Shown here one piece after another: positions 22,203 through 33,937 of a DNA stretch of 64,000 nucleotides (position 1 is the first letter of the stretch; every line of letters starts with the position of its first letter). The DNA comes from Larix kaempferi. Lineage: Eukaryota > Streptophyta > Pinopsida > Pinales > Pinaceae. The notes below the pieces were generated by a model. It ran no database searches. It saw only the letters and a list, made by a program, of their open reading frames with translations, and was not told the origin of the DNA. The stretch is taken from contig BSBM01000076.1 in the NCBI GenBank assembly GCA_027924585.1, forward strand, positions 4,354,501 to 4,418,500, written 5' to 3'. Both the position numbers and the translations under genes were made by a program.

Positions 22203-22455
22203 TATTCCAGTGTGATTATGTTTGATATATGTACAGTGTTATTTTGATTGACTACTGCAACAACATGACCTAAAACATCTAAAACATAGCAAACATACTC
22301 AGTATTACATTGGATAGACCAAGTGTCTGATTTGAATTACAAATAGTGAACAAATCGGTGGGTTAAGGAAGTGTTCAACAAAAGCACATAACCAACTTAG
22401 TGAACTATATATAACAAGAAGAGGGGATAATATAGACCAATATTTAATTGTTTGG

Positions 22456-25400
22456 TGTCCATTGTAACCTACAACAATTTAATAACCCTTCTGACAAGTG
22501 TTTGACAAGATCCTTACCCAAGCTTATGCACATGGTGCATTCCAAGTTAGATTTACGTGCATAAGTGAGCTACAACAGTAGGTAAACCACGTGTTTGACG
22601 AAAGTCCATAGCCACTTTACCAGGCAGTTTTAGGAAAAAAATTGGCTTAGTTTGGGCCAAGACATTACAAATAACCTTTTGTACTAATCCACGTGTGAGA
22701 CAATAAATCTTAACTAGAAAAAAGAAGAAAATGTTAAAGAATTTGTTGAACAAAGAAGGGTTGATCCCTGCAAGTAATTTCTTAAATACTTGTTCCAATG
22801 TCATAGCTATAACCATAGGTGGATTTTATTTTCAAAATGAGTAGAAGATCCATGAGCAAATCCAGAAAGAAGGTCTAAAAGGCTTTCCTAGTTATCCTTG
22901 GAATTTTCTAGAAGAATCCCAAGAATCATGGACATCAACTACTGAAGAGAAAAAGTTGGAACCAAAAAGTGAAGAGTTCCTAGCATCTTTCTCATCATAT
23001 ATAGATCCCTTGTATATAGAAGACTTTCATGATCATCTTTCCAATTAATTTCATGGCATGACAACTAAAGAAGAGAACTAGGAAGACAAAGATTACATAG
23101 AGACATGGTTCCAAGTAGTCATCAGGCTACACCACCAGACCTTCCTTCAGCAGTTCTTGGCACTATCTACATTAGAGCGCTAATCTCTCATGTTCTGGTA
23201 TATGTTAAGGCATATTTTTCAAACTTTACCTTGAGCACATTTATAATCTTGTTATGCACATAGTTTCACTGGAAGTATTCCTACACTTGAAAGAGACTTT
23301 CTTTTTCAAGTAAAGTAGGATAGTGTAAATAATGTAATTACATGAATAAAATAGTCAAGAGAAAAATCGGTTTAGTTGTGAAAACTAGCTTTCCAAACCA
23401 ACTAGACATGAACTTGCTTGAAAACCAGGAAACTGGTGGGTAAAGTTCACATTGGAGTTTTGTATTCAGTTGTTAGTTCTATTATTTTGTCCTTAAAATC
23501 AATTTGTCTATTCTCACGTTGGATAATGGACGATTCATTATGGAATTCCTTTTTATAAACCTTGTTCTATCAACTCCAACACTTTATCTAGGATTAAGGT
23601 TAGAGATTTATTCTATTACCCCGAGGCTTGCATGCCATAATGACAAGTACTCTTGTTGATGGCAGCATGAATACACGAATGTCATTTGTTTATCATATCT
23701 TGCAAAGTGATTCAACCCCAACACATTTATTCGTACTTTGCATGATGTACTATGGCACCTTGGCATTCATTGACATAAATGGTGATATGCCTCACATTGT
23801 TTAACAACATTCATTAAGGTTTAGTAATCCATGAATTCTACCTACGTTCAACTTCAACAAAATCCATTTACATAGTTAGAATTGTGCCATAATGTGTTTT
23901 ATGTTGAAGACTATCTGATTTATGTTCTAACTTTAGTTTGTAGATTTTCAGTGGATTTCAGTTTTTCTATTAGTTTGAATAAAGAAGAAACATGTGACAA
24001 TCAGGTTGTTCCAAAAAAAGTATATGATGCATGTAATTACTTGATTCATTTTTTAACATCAATATCTAGTTTACAGCCTACATACCTCATCAGTGAGATT
24101 GGTTTTAGTTTCTTCCTCGGCATTTTTCCAGATTTCTTGATTTCATAATTTTTTCAAAATCTTAAAATCTTCCAACAAATATCAAGTCCATAAAGGCATA
24201 TTTATGTTCAACTAGCATCTACAAACTTTTGGCAGCATCATAATATCTTTCAGAATATTTTTAGCTCTTTGGGATATGTTTTCTACATTTATGTACCACT
24301 CGTACATACACCAATACAAAAAAAACTATAGGTGTGTTTTCCATCTATTGGTACCATAATTGGTATAGAAACGCATGTAAATGCATTTCAACATTTTTAT
24401 TCACATCAGTAGCAACCTCCACATTTCCTCGCCTCCTTTGCATGAGGACATGCAAGCCCTTAGGGGTGGGGGAGGAGCATCTTCAAATATTTCCTTCAAC
24501 ATGATCCATTCCTCATTCAATCAACATATTTAGCCCTCATCATCTTCCATTCTCTCTCTCTTAGATTTTTAGCAGCTCTCAGCTTTGACATGCCTCATCT
24601 TCATTCAATCAGAATGCATCAGTTCCACACAGTCCTATTTCTGCCTCTACACAAGAGAATTCAAAGCAAGAGGTAACTTGAGGTAAAGCTGGTATAATAC
24701 TCTTTAATTTACTAAAAATAGAAAAATATGATGGGAAGCCACATTCCATAGCATTCACTAGCATTCATACATTATCATCCTCATTCATTTTCCATTTTTC
24801 AGTCCACCTTCCATATCATTACCATTCTTTCACTTTGATCATAAATCCATCAACTCGTTGTGGTATCTAAGTAAAAAAAAAAGAGAGCAGCCTATATTAC
24901 ACCTCACGCATCATAACATTCATGAATCATTGTTAAAAAAGAGTAAACCTCATGGTTGCCAATGTCAAGCAAAATTGTCACAAGTCAATGATAATTTTCA
25001 AGTCAAGTACATAATCAAAGGTAAATTTCCCAAACTTCTTCAATTTGCATAAGTAAAATCTCACTTCCTCACTTAGTTGGCATGGGGACATGCCAATCCT
25101 TAGGTGTGGGGGAGTGCTGGAACCAATTTTTGCCACATTTCCCACATAACAATTCCCTTATTCATAAGTCATTTTCCCGCATTCACTCTATAATATATAA
25201 CCATTTTTCTTCATCAAGCCTACATCTAAGTCGTAATATGTCTTTGTGGTTAGTATATATGTTTTTCTAATGTTTTTAGTAATTAAAAGTGGATTATGCT
25301 AAAGTTTTACTAATCATTTTTGCATGAATTCTATTTCTGCAATTCTGTACCAGTTTCCATCCCAATTTGGCATAAATTCATGAATGACACACTCTCACAC

Positions 25401-27118
25401 TTGCAAATCGAATTCTGCCACTTGGATGAGTCTCCTGGGTGACTGTAGATGGTAAGGTGTCCATCATCTCACACGTGTGGGTTTTCAAGTTATGGTTAAA
25501 GATCTATAATTTATTCGCAGAAATTTCTAAACTGCCAATTTTTGCCTTAATTTCTGAGTAACTGAAGTAGAATCTTGAAAAATTAAGACATGATTTTTTT
25601 CCAACATATGATAAATTGAGTTAAAAATGAGTCATTTCTCAAAATTCATAACGGTATAGGAGATATGGGTGTTCTTTAACACGAATTCGCCCAAATGGAC
25701 TGTTACACCTATAATTTAATGAGGTCATTTTTTTTCCAAATTTAGAAAATTGGCTGAACGAATTTGAGTGTGGGGTTCAATTGTATATGTAGTAGTAGCA
25801 TGGGAAGAGTTTCTTCTTCTTCTTCTTCTCTTTTTGGTGTTAGAGAAGTTATATAGCTGAGGGAGAAGCAAAGGATGCTATGGTGTTGGATTAGTTAACT
25901 CCATTGTAATCATTCTGAGATAGAGTATTTGTATACCAGATCTGTAAATCCATGTTATGATGCCATTGTAATTTAGTTGTCAGCTGAGCAATACAATTTT
26001 TCACTTATGGAACATGATGTTTTAATCTTTGAGTGAGGTTGGATCTTAGTTAAGCTTGCGTTCCAATTGGCAAGGGCCCACCAAGAGGATAGTAAAGCTT
26101 CTATCTTTTATTTTCTATAGCTTAGGTTTTTTGTTTGTGGATTGTTAAATAGTTAGATTTGTGTTTACATTCTCATTTACATTAGTTAATTTCATCTTAA
26201 CAACTAATGGTTTGTAATTTTTTTATTTCTTTCATAGTTCATCCATGTTTTGGCATTTGATCTATCCCTTCAAGAACTTGGTTCAATCAAACAACTGATG
26301 CTCTATTTCATAGCAGGTTTACACATGAATCTATATTCAGTATGCAGATCTATATATTTCCATAGCACAGATTTACACCTTTTGTTCTACTGTAGCTTGC
26401 GATTTTTTATAGAATAGATAGGGTTATTGTTGTTAGTTTGAAGTAGGAAGTTTATTATTTTGTGTACTATGTTTTCACATCTTTTGAGTATTTTATTGAG
26501 ATCAGGGATCAAAACTCGTTAAAGCCTGAGCATAATCTTTCATTGGAGTACAAAATATCATTCTTATAAAAAATCAAGACATTGCACTTAAATATTAAAG
26601 AAGCTAAGGTTGATGATTGGGGTCTTGGGATAGGCATTTAGATGTCCTTCTCATTTATGGAAGTTAGAAGTATCATTTAATTAGTCTTGTATATGTAATT
26701 CTAAGTTCAATTTAAAGTATTTGCATCACATTTTAGATTTGCATATCATTTCCTATAGATGCATATACTACATTCTATTTTATCTTATCATCGAAATAAA
26801 GAGGTTGAATTGCATGGGTTAATCTTTTAGATTGGTACTAGTTAAGTTTGGGTTGTCTTTATAATTAGATTTTGATTTCCAAGTTGTGCATTGAAATAAG
26901 ATAGATTCTCATCATTTAGTTGATCACTTAATATTGTTTTTTTTTTTCATTTTTGTTATTTAGATTAACACGATGTTTCAAGTTTTCAGAAATAATATTA
27001 GAAATTGCAAGTTAAAGAAGCTTTTTATAAGCTTAGATATTTACATGATTTTGGTAGATATTTCTAATTCGATGTTAAGTAGTTTATAATTTCAAAGCTT
27101 TTATATGTAAATTAATTA
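22456..27118. other. Non-coding region with one possible gypsy LTR
   Basis: No ORF here resembles a known protein. Two similar G-rich phrases, CCTTAGGGGTGGGGGAGG near 24459 and CCTTAGGTGTGGGGGAGTG near 25098, look like the polypurine region of Athila-type gypsy elements. The rest is AT-rich with homopolymer runs. Confidence 0.5.
25112..26110 (+). repeat. Candidate Ty3/gypsy (Athila-like) LTR
   Basis: It follows the tract TTAGGTGTGGGGGAG and begins TGCTGGAACC. The interior has features common in long gypsy LTRs: a TCTTCTTCTTCTTCTTCT tract near 25811 and a GTAAATCCATGTTATGATGC-type downstream part. No partner LTR and no TSD were found; the right boundary is a guess. Confidence 0.3.
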
Positions 27119-27408
27119 GATAGTATTCTATTTTCATTTTTTTAACAGAAATGGTTATATTTGTATTGAAAAAGGTTGAATAAATTCAACGGAGAGTTAC
27201 AAAAATGGCTCTTAAAGAGTTCAAAGATTTAAGATCTTATGTTTGCAAATAAAAATTGACATATACAATCATCTGTATGAAGAGCAAAGTCTTCCAAAAT
27301 ACTGAACACCCTAGATTGCTGTAAATTTTCACATACTGACCGACTGGCAAAATGCAAAAAACGAAACATAAAAGGGACAAATTAACTACTAGAATCACTA
27401 TTTGTTCT

Positions 27409-28065
27409 CTACTCATAGATAACATCTTTATCTTCATCAATGTCCAAACTCTTATCTTCATTTGTTGTAGCCTCATCTTCCATATCAACCTCTGCATCAT
27501 AAGAGTCGACCTCCATCTGTCCATCAAGTTCATCCCCAATATCAGTTTCTTCGTCTTTATCTGATTCATCTTCAAAATTACCTCCAGAATCACCTTCCTA
27601 CTATGTACTTCTTATGTTGACAAATAAGTTCTCTTCACCGTTGTTTTTATCAAAGTTTGCACCAATATTCTCCGAACCTTCTTTCAGTGATTGAAGTACA
27701 GAAGTGCCATCACCATTGCGAACAACACAATTCTGATCAATTTTGGAAAAAATCCCACTGATTAAGTCATCATGCTTTGATACTATAGCCACCATTTCGA
27801 TGGCTTTGTTTTCACATTCCTTCACCGTTGTTTGCAGACTAAGGAAACATGCTTCCATATTACTATTAACCTCCTGATAAAGCCGTTCTATTTGGTCCAA
27901 TCGATTATCTAAAATAGGTGTTTGAGCTATAAAATGATGGATGACTTCAAACATCCTTTCCATCCTATCTTTCATCCATTTCAAGTGGGTTTTAAAATCA
28001 TTTATGCCGGCAGTTGCAACATCAACTCGGTCTGAGAGAGCCTCAAGCCACTTCTCGATGTCCAT
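27409..28065 (-). pseudogene. Unrecognised coiled-coil and acidic ORF downstream of LINE RNase H
   Basis: A 154-aa frame begins MDIEKWLEALSDRVDVATAG and ends at two consecutive TAG codons (27603-27598). The same frame then stays open for about 60 more codons of very acidic sequence (EGDSGGNFEDESDKDEETD..., stop at 27409). The first part has heptad-like Leu/Ile/Val spacing, suggesting a coiled coil. No nucleic-acid-binding or enzyme motif was seen. It lies within the TSD-bounded LINE, some 700 bp after RNase H. It could be an element-specific accessory ORF or host sequence captured by 3' transduction. Confidence 0.5.
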
Positions 28066-28754
28066 ACTGACAAGATTTCTTATATTCCAACTGCTACTAA
28101 AGAACCCAACACATTATAGTCTAGGGTTCTCTATACTAGGAAAATTGCACACAAAAATACCAAAATTGACAAAACCAAAATAAAGCATCTCGCTGACGTC
28201 ACCTCCAATAAAGCAAATAAAGTTACCAGCCCTATTTTGCCCTAACTCAGAAATTTCTAGAGAAAAACATAAACCAGTGTTCCACCTTCGCCAATTAAAA
28301 GAAAGAGAGATGAAGCGGAATACCTAGGATGTAAGAGCAACCAACTGAGCAGAATGCCTAACTCCTCGAGTTAAGGAGAAGGCTAAAGAACCAACATCTC
28401 CCACCACCATTCCAAACAAACAAACCCTAAGCACTGAACTGGAGACACAACTCTTCAAATGTGCATTCTTATCAGAGAAGAAGCTCATTAATGCCACTGG
28501 ACCTCCACACACATAAATATTATGAGAGCCAAACCCAATGTATTAACACTCCTTAATGTTCATTTTACCACCATTAATGCCTCTGCTATCACTGCCATCG
28601 GGAGAAGTACGAAGGGACACCTTCCCTTTCATGCGAATCATAATACAAGTGTCGAGGAGGCTTAATGAGGTCACCCAAATTATAAATATTTTTATTAACA
28701 TAAAGTTCCATAAGACCTTATGGGATCCTAAAATTCTGAGTAGGCCCATCATTT

Positions 28755-29123
28755 AAAGATAATAATCCTTGTCATAGAAGAGAAGCTTTGTTTGCAAAGC
28801 TATCTACAAGTTGATTCAAAGATCTTTTGACATGGAAGAATTTGATTGAATGGAATTGTGGAAGGATTCCCATAATACGGTTATGAAGACGATCGACTAA
28901 AGAAGCTGTATCGAAAGACGGTTTCTAGTCTGAGACAATATCATCATAGAATCCCTAATCACAACTAAAGGATGAATTTCTTCTTCTAAGGCCAATTTTA
29001 AGCCTAGCAATAGAGAATAACGTTCCGCCTGATTGTTAGTAACTGTCCCTAATCCCCAAGCAAAATTCTTTACTATATTACCTCCAGGGTCGAATAACAC
29101 CCCTCCCGTATCTGCCTCCCCAG
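28755..29123 (-). pseudogene. LINE RNase H domain (truncated at both function and 5' end)
   Basis: Minus-strand translation gives TGGVLFDPGGNIVKNFAWGL, TNNQAERYSLLLGLKLALEE and LVVIRDSMMIL. After a frameshift it gives HNRIMGILPQF and FHVKRSLNQLVDSFANKAS. These are the plant LINE-type RNase H blocks (QAE, and DS where GDS is usual, here RDS). The upstream residues MINNLVMKIEH come from the target site, not the element. One frameshift and one TGA/TAG stop inactivate it. Confidence 0.82.
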
Positions 29124-29143
29124 GATAGTGTTCTATTTTCATT

Positions 29144-29786
29144 ACTAAATTGTTAATCATAGGATTTAGATTTAGAACAATTTATGTTTCTAGCATCACA
29201 TTAGATCATATAATTCATCTGTTTAATTTAAGTGTGTGTGTTTTATTTATCAAATATAATTTACTTTGAACTAGATTACTTCTACTTTTCATTTTAGTTC
29301 ACATATAAGTCTTTTATAATAGTTTTTTGTTTTTCTGCACCAGTTTTAGTATTGATTTTTGTACTTGACCTTAAAACACAATTTTAGGCATTAGTTATTA
29401 CATTTCTCTTGCAAATAATCATATTAGACTTATTATCAGTAGTTTGCACTTAGATAGGCTATGGTCCCACATTTCTTGTGCATGCATCTCTAAGTTTACT
29501 AACTTCTGGATTGACAATTCAATGTTTGAGGTGAACTATTAATACATATATTTTACTTGACAATAGTATGAGATGGTTATGGTCATATGTGAAGATTACA
29601 CTATTCTCAACAATTTTCATTGGTCTATGGCAACTTTGTTTGAATGTGAGTTGTGGGTCAACTAATTGAATATGAAACTGTGATTAATGTGAAAAAGATA
29701 GTCAAATATTCACAACCTGAAAGATTGCAATTTAATAAGTGATTTGATCTTTTCCACTTACCAAAAAAGCAACCACATAAGCCATC
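29144..29786. other. Non-coding DNA between LINE and SINE
   Basis: AT-rich, with no ORF or repeat structure that I could support. Confidence 0.5.
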
Positions 29787-29800
29787 AATGTGGAGCATTC

Positions 29801-29991
29801 GGCCCCTATGGTGTAAACTAGTTGATGATAGAGTGCATTGTTAAGACACTCTTTGTGATGTCGTGAGTTTAGAACTCGATTAGCCCTGCGTTGCTATGCC
29901 TAGGAGTACAGTGGTAGTAGACTAGAATCGACCCCATGTCACGCGAGTACGAGCCTGATCTCAGTTGTCGATTCCGCTAGTTACAAAAAAA
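29801..29991 (+). mobile_element. tRNA-derived SINE (191 bp) with 14-bp TSD
   Basis: The 14-bp repeat AATGTGGAGCATTC occurs at 29787-29800 and 29992-30005. The enclosed unit has a tRNA-like head: A-box-like TAGTTGATGATAGAG near 29819 and B-box-like AGAACTCGATTAG near 29871. It ends in a poly(A) run (29984-29991). These are the marks of a pol III-transcribed SINE mobilised by a LINE. The inner promoter looks diverged from consensus, so present activity is doubtful. Confidence 0.82.
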
Positions 29992-30289
29992 AATGTGGAG
30001 CATTCTCAACCCTATATCAAAAATTGGTTATTAAGGTGTTGCATAAGTAGCCAATAAAATAAAACAACCATTTCTCGACGACATTTGTTGGAATTTGATA
30101 GAACAAAATATCTTAGTTATGACCGATCCTATGTATTTTAGGTTTTTTTGAGACTTAAAACTCCTTTAATTTTTGTAAAACAATGATCAAGGTGAAAATA
30201 CAAACAAAATCATGTTTACTACATGAATCATAGCAAAATCATATAAAGTTATTGCAAAGATTATTTAAAAAAGAATCAAACCTGTATTA

Positions 30290-32750
30290 TCCAAGCATAT
30301 ACCTAGGCAACAATTTGGGTTCCTGGAAAACAAACAGATACAAGATGTTGTGGGAGTTGCACAAGAAATATTCCATTGCATAAAGACCAAAAGAATGCAG
30401 GCGTTGGTTCTTAAATTAGACATTGTTAAGGCGTATGATCGTGTGGATTGAGGGTTTCTCAGGCTCATATTACTACAGATTGGATTGGACGTGGCATCTA
30501 CGAACTGGATCATGGCATGCGTGCAGTCGGTCAGTTTTGTAGTTCTCATCAATGGTTCTCCTACCAATTTGTTTAGAGGTACTAGGGGCTTGAGGCAACG
30601 CTGCCCACTATCTCCTCTTTTATTTTTGATAATCATCGAAGGACTGAGCAAGCTTATCGAATATGATTGGGAGAATGGGATTATTGAAGGTATCGACATC
30701 TCTAAATTCATAAGAATTACTCATCTCTTATTTGTGGATGATGTTATGATATTTGGGAAGGGATCACTGGGTGAATGGGGGAGGCTCAAGTACATTCTAG
30801 ACAAATTCTACAAGGCATCTGGGATGTTGATTAATGAAAAAAAATCCATTATTTTACCTCATGGAATTGAAGACAATACCCTTGATAGTTTCAGGTATCT
30901 CTTCCCATACTGCTTCAAACCCATCAATGAAGGAACTAAGTACCTAGGGTATGCTTTGAAACCAAATGGATATGGGGTGCAAGACTAGTATTGGCTAGTT
31001 AAAAGATTTGAAGTTCATATAAATCACTGGTGCTTGAGGTGGTTAACAAGAGGCATCAGATTGACTTTAATCAATTCTATGTTAACAAACCTGCCGGTGT
31101 AGTGGATATCGATGTTTAAAGTGCCTAGATCCATTGTACAGGCTATTAACCGAGGATATTCAACTTCTTATGGTATGGGTAAAATGATCGTATAAAATTC
31201 CATCTTGTTAGATGGGATACCATTGCTTGGCCTCATATATACAATGGATGGGGCACAAAGAATATATATAAATTCGTTGATGCACTCATAAATAAAAGTC
31301 TCTAGAGGGCTCTATTTACAGACAACTTATGACACAGAGTCTTGATGGCCAAATACTTCAAGAAATTTGGTATTGTTTAGTGGATCAGAATGGAAAAGAA
31401 ACCACTTCAAGGTGTATCTATCATCTGGAACGACCTGACTAGAGTTTCATATCATGGGACAATAGTTGGCGTGGATGACCGGGGATGGAACTTTGATAAG
31501 AGTTGGTATGGATCCAATTGTCGGTGGCCCACAGATATACTCCTTATCTGCAGATCTTGTTCAATGTCTTCAAGATAAAGGTTTCTACTCTCTTAAACAG
31601 GTGGCAAAATCTTCGGATTCGGATTGGTACTGATTGGTTGGGACTTGGGACCATTGGACATTGGTTTGCCGAAGATACATCGTTCATAATCGTTGGAATA
31701 TATAGAGGTGGCCTAAAGCTCACATTGGAGTCGTCGCTTGGACGTGGAATGGTAAAACTGGGACTGTCATTGCTAAGTCGGCATATTCGGCTTTATGGCA
31801 GGATACACCTTGTTCAAAGACGTGGTGGCATCGGAAGATATGGAAATGGCAGTCCCCGTTAAAATGTAAGGTTTTTTTCTGGATTGCACTGAATAATAGG
31901 ATTCTGACATGGGATAATCTTGCCAAAAGGGGATTCTCTGGTCCCGGTATCTGCCACCTATGCGAGGAGCACGATGAGTCTATTATACACATCTTTATTA
32001 TTGCTGCTTCAAAAAAGTGGTTTGGGAGACTCTCAGGCAGTTTGTGTCCATCAGGGATGTATGGCAAGGAGACTCATTGAGCACATGCTTGGAGAGATGG
32101 TTGAAGATAAATCCATCAATGGAGATCATGCCGATAATTACATGCTGGAAGATATGGCGGACCAGGAACATGTTTGTTTTTGAAGGGAAACATCCGAATA
32201 TCCCGATGACTGTTAGAAGAATAAAGGCATATTGTGCTGGAATACGGGTTGGATTACAAAAATTCCATTAGAAGTAGGATGGTAAAACCCTTAGAATTAC
32301 CAACAAACTGTTGTAGATGGTTTTTTGATGGAGCTTCTCAGTGATATGGATTAATGATGCTATATGTTTCAAGTTTTGTTACAATTGTGGTTCAGGGACC
32401 AATACCAGGTCGGAAGTTATTGCGCTGTGGGTGCTGTTATACACCGCTGGAAGATTAAATATAAGGGATATCAGAGTCTTTGGCTACCCAAAGGTTATGA
32501 TCGATTGGATCAATGGAATGAAGAAGCTACAGGTGCTATCTTTATACTGTTGGCTCGACAAGATTTCAGTCTTAAAGCAACATTTCTCTGATATAAGCTT
32601 TTGAACATATATATAGAGAAATCAACATGAATGCTGATAAGTTATTGAATAATGCTCTTAGGATGCCTAAAGGCATTATATTCTATCATATCCTTAAGGA
32701 TGGCACTCTAATGGAAGAGGGACATATTAATACATACTAGATCTTTGGGG
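30290..32750 (+). pseudogene. LINE ORF2 relic: RT, zf-RVT and RNase H
   Basis: Plus-strand translation over several frames gives LINE RT blocks: KQIQDVVGVAQEIFHCIKTK, LDIVKAYDRVD followed by TGA where Trp is usual, INGSPTNLFRGTRGLRQRCP, LSPLLF and the active site HLLFVDDVMIFG (30720-30760). The region 30460-30988 is open for 167 aa. Downstream are a zf-RVT-like domain (FFWIALNNRILTWDNLAKRG then GICHLCEEHDESIIHIFI, 31870-32010) and RNase H beginning WFFDGAS near 32320. Endonuclease and the 5' half are absent. No clean poly(A) or TSD was found, so the ends are approximate. Many stops show that it is dead. Confidence 0.85.
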
Positions 32751-33427
32751 TAGTATTTAGGTTCTACATAGGCTTTTTGGTTAAAAATCATTCTTTCCCC
32801 TCTTTTATCATTCAAGCTTTCACATTTGCTGCAATTTGCGGGACACATGATATGATATCGTATGATTTGTTATTTAGCATCCACAGAGGTAGACAATTTA
32901 ATGGCTTTTTTGTGATTAACTAGTTGATGATATTTGACAGGGCTACCATGAAGATGACGAGATGATTCAACCTCTTGTTGTATCAACTTACATAATTTGG
33001 ATAATTTCTCCTCCTGAGGATTGATTTTCAGCATATATATTCGGCATATATACTATATAGGTTGACCTGATTTGTTGTTGATAAAACCTTCTTTCTTCCA
33101 ATTTTAATGAGCCGAGAGGAAGGAGAAGGAAAGACACCCAGCAGAAAGGAATTGAAACAATATGTTGTTGGTGGGAACAACTCCTCTCTTGTAAGATGGA
33201 TCAGTTGGGAACGCCCTTCTCCAGAAGCCTAATCAGTTTATAAAATCCAATAAATTAAGTTCAATCAATCAATGCCTCTCCCGGGATACATATGCTCTCC
33301 TGCACGCACCCACGCCACTCGTATGTCCAATAGGCCCTCCTTCCTCTCAGAAGCAATTCAGTATCACTCAATCAATTAAATTAAATCTATAAATGCCACA
33401 CCAAGAGGTAAGATGCAATTAAGAACG

Positions 33428-33937
33428 TATATAAGCAGCTGCGTGTACATCACCCACAAACCTAGTTAGCTGATATGGATGTTGTATTCGTTGATGGGCA
33501 GGTTGTATCCCATCCCGGGTAACAGGTTTAGTGCCAGGTTCCAGGTTAAAGTGCATCCACACCCTAGCTCCTTCCTCCAAAGCACAGTACATGCTATAAT
33601 AATGGGATTCCTCTTTCTAATCTCCATGTCCAGCTTGATAGTTGTGATTTTTTTGTATCAGTTCTTTTTTGCCATGGCACGGGGTTACTTGATGGATTAT
33701 AGGTTCGGCCTATTGGGCTGGTGTTTTATAGTTTCTACTATGTCTTTTTTATGTTACTGGTCTATGGGATCGGTTTCTGGGTTTTATGGGACCATGTGGC
33801 GGCCATATTATGTCTATATTTGTCTATGGGGGAGACCATGGCCATTTTCATTATTACGTATTTCTGTCCGGACAGACTTATATTTTTTTAATACGGACAG
33901 ACTTATACTTTTTTTAATTAAAAGTATACCTTTTTAA
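33428..33937 (+). other. Possible promoter and membrane-protein-like ORF (uncertain)
   Basis: TATATAAG at 33428-33435 is followed about 45 bp later by ATG codons at 33475 (15-codon frame) and 33479 (152-aa frame). The longer frame is hydrophobic: a likely transmembrane stretch IIMGFLFLISMSSLIVVIFL near residues 40-60, and a second near residues 76-92 (LGWCFIVSTMSFLCYW). I do not recognise the family. The region 33250-33480 is richer in GC than its surroundings. It may be a low-copy host exon or a chance ORF. Confidence 0.25.

Larger units (their letters stand above)
6175..22455 (+). mobile_element. Degenerate Ty3/gypsy retrotransposon carrying three nested insertions
   Basis: Two diverged copies of one LTR bracket gypsy-type gag and protease relics. 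The left copy is 6175-7655. The right copy starts at 13243 after a polypurine tract (GGAAGGGAGGAC) and runs, interrupted, to about 22455. Subtracting the nested elements (9241-12154, 13699-20955, 21785-22202, each with its TSD) leaves roughly 5.7 kb. Reverse transcriptase, RNase H and integrase are not recognisable, so this copy is internally deleted or belongs to a non-autonomous family. The left LTR lacks its first third, and the LTR-gag junction near 7655 lacks a primer binding site and the gag N-terminus. The element's own TSD therefore cannot be read. Confidence 0.8.
13243..22455 (+). repeat. 3' LTR of the gypsy element, split by a copia element and a solo LTR
   Basis: LTR pieces are 13243-13698, 20956-21784 and 22208 to about 22455, about 1.5 kb when joined. 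It begins TGTCATGTCC after the polypurine tract. A TATA-like TTATAAAAAG lies near 13569. The 7346-7450 part of the left LTR provides an empty-site reference for the solo-LTR insertion. The end near 22455 is where similarity to the left LTR fades. Confidence 0.8.
27139..29123 (-). mobile_element. 5'-truncated LINE (about 1.98 kb) with 20-bp target site duplication
   Basis: The left flank GATAGTATTCTATTTTCATT (27119-27138) and right flank GATAGTGTTCTATTTTCATT (29124-29143) match at 19 of 20 bases. They enclose a segment that on the minus strand starts inside an RNase H domain and ends in a short A-run (T-run at 27137-27143). This is the signature of target-primed reverse transcription with 5' truncation. 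RT and endonuclease are missing. Downstream of RNase H the element carries an unusual extra ORF. Confidence 0.85.

Noticed and set aside
29124-29160. Start codon of the LINE RNase H ORF at 29160
   Set aside because: The first residues come from the target site duplication; the element is 5'-truncated and the Met is accidental.
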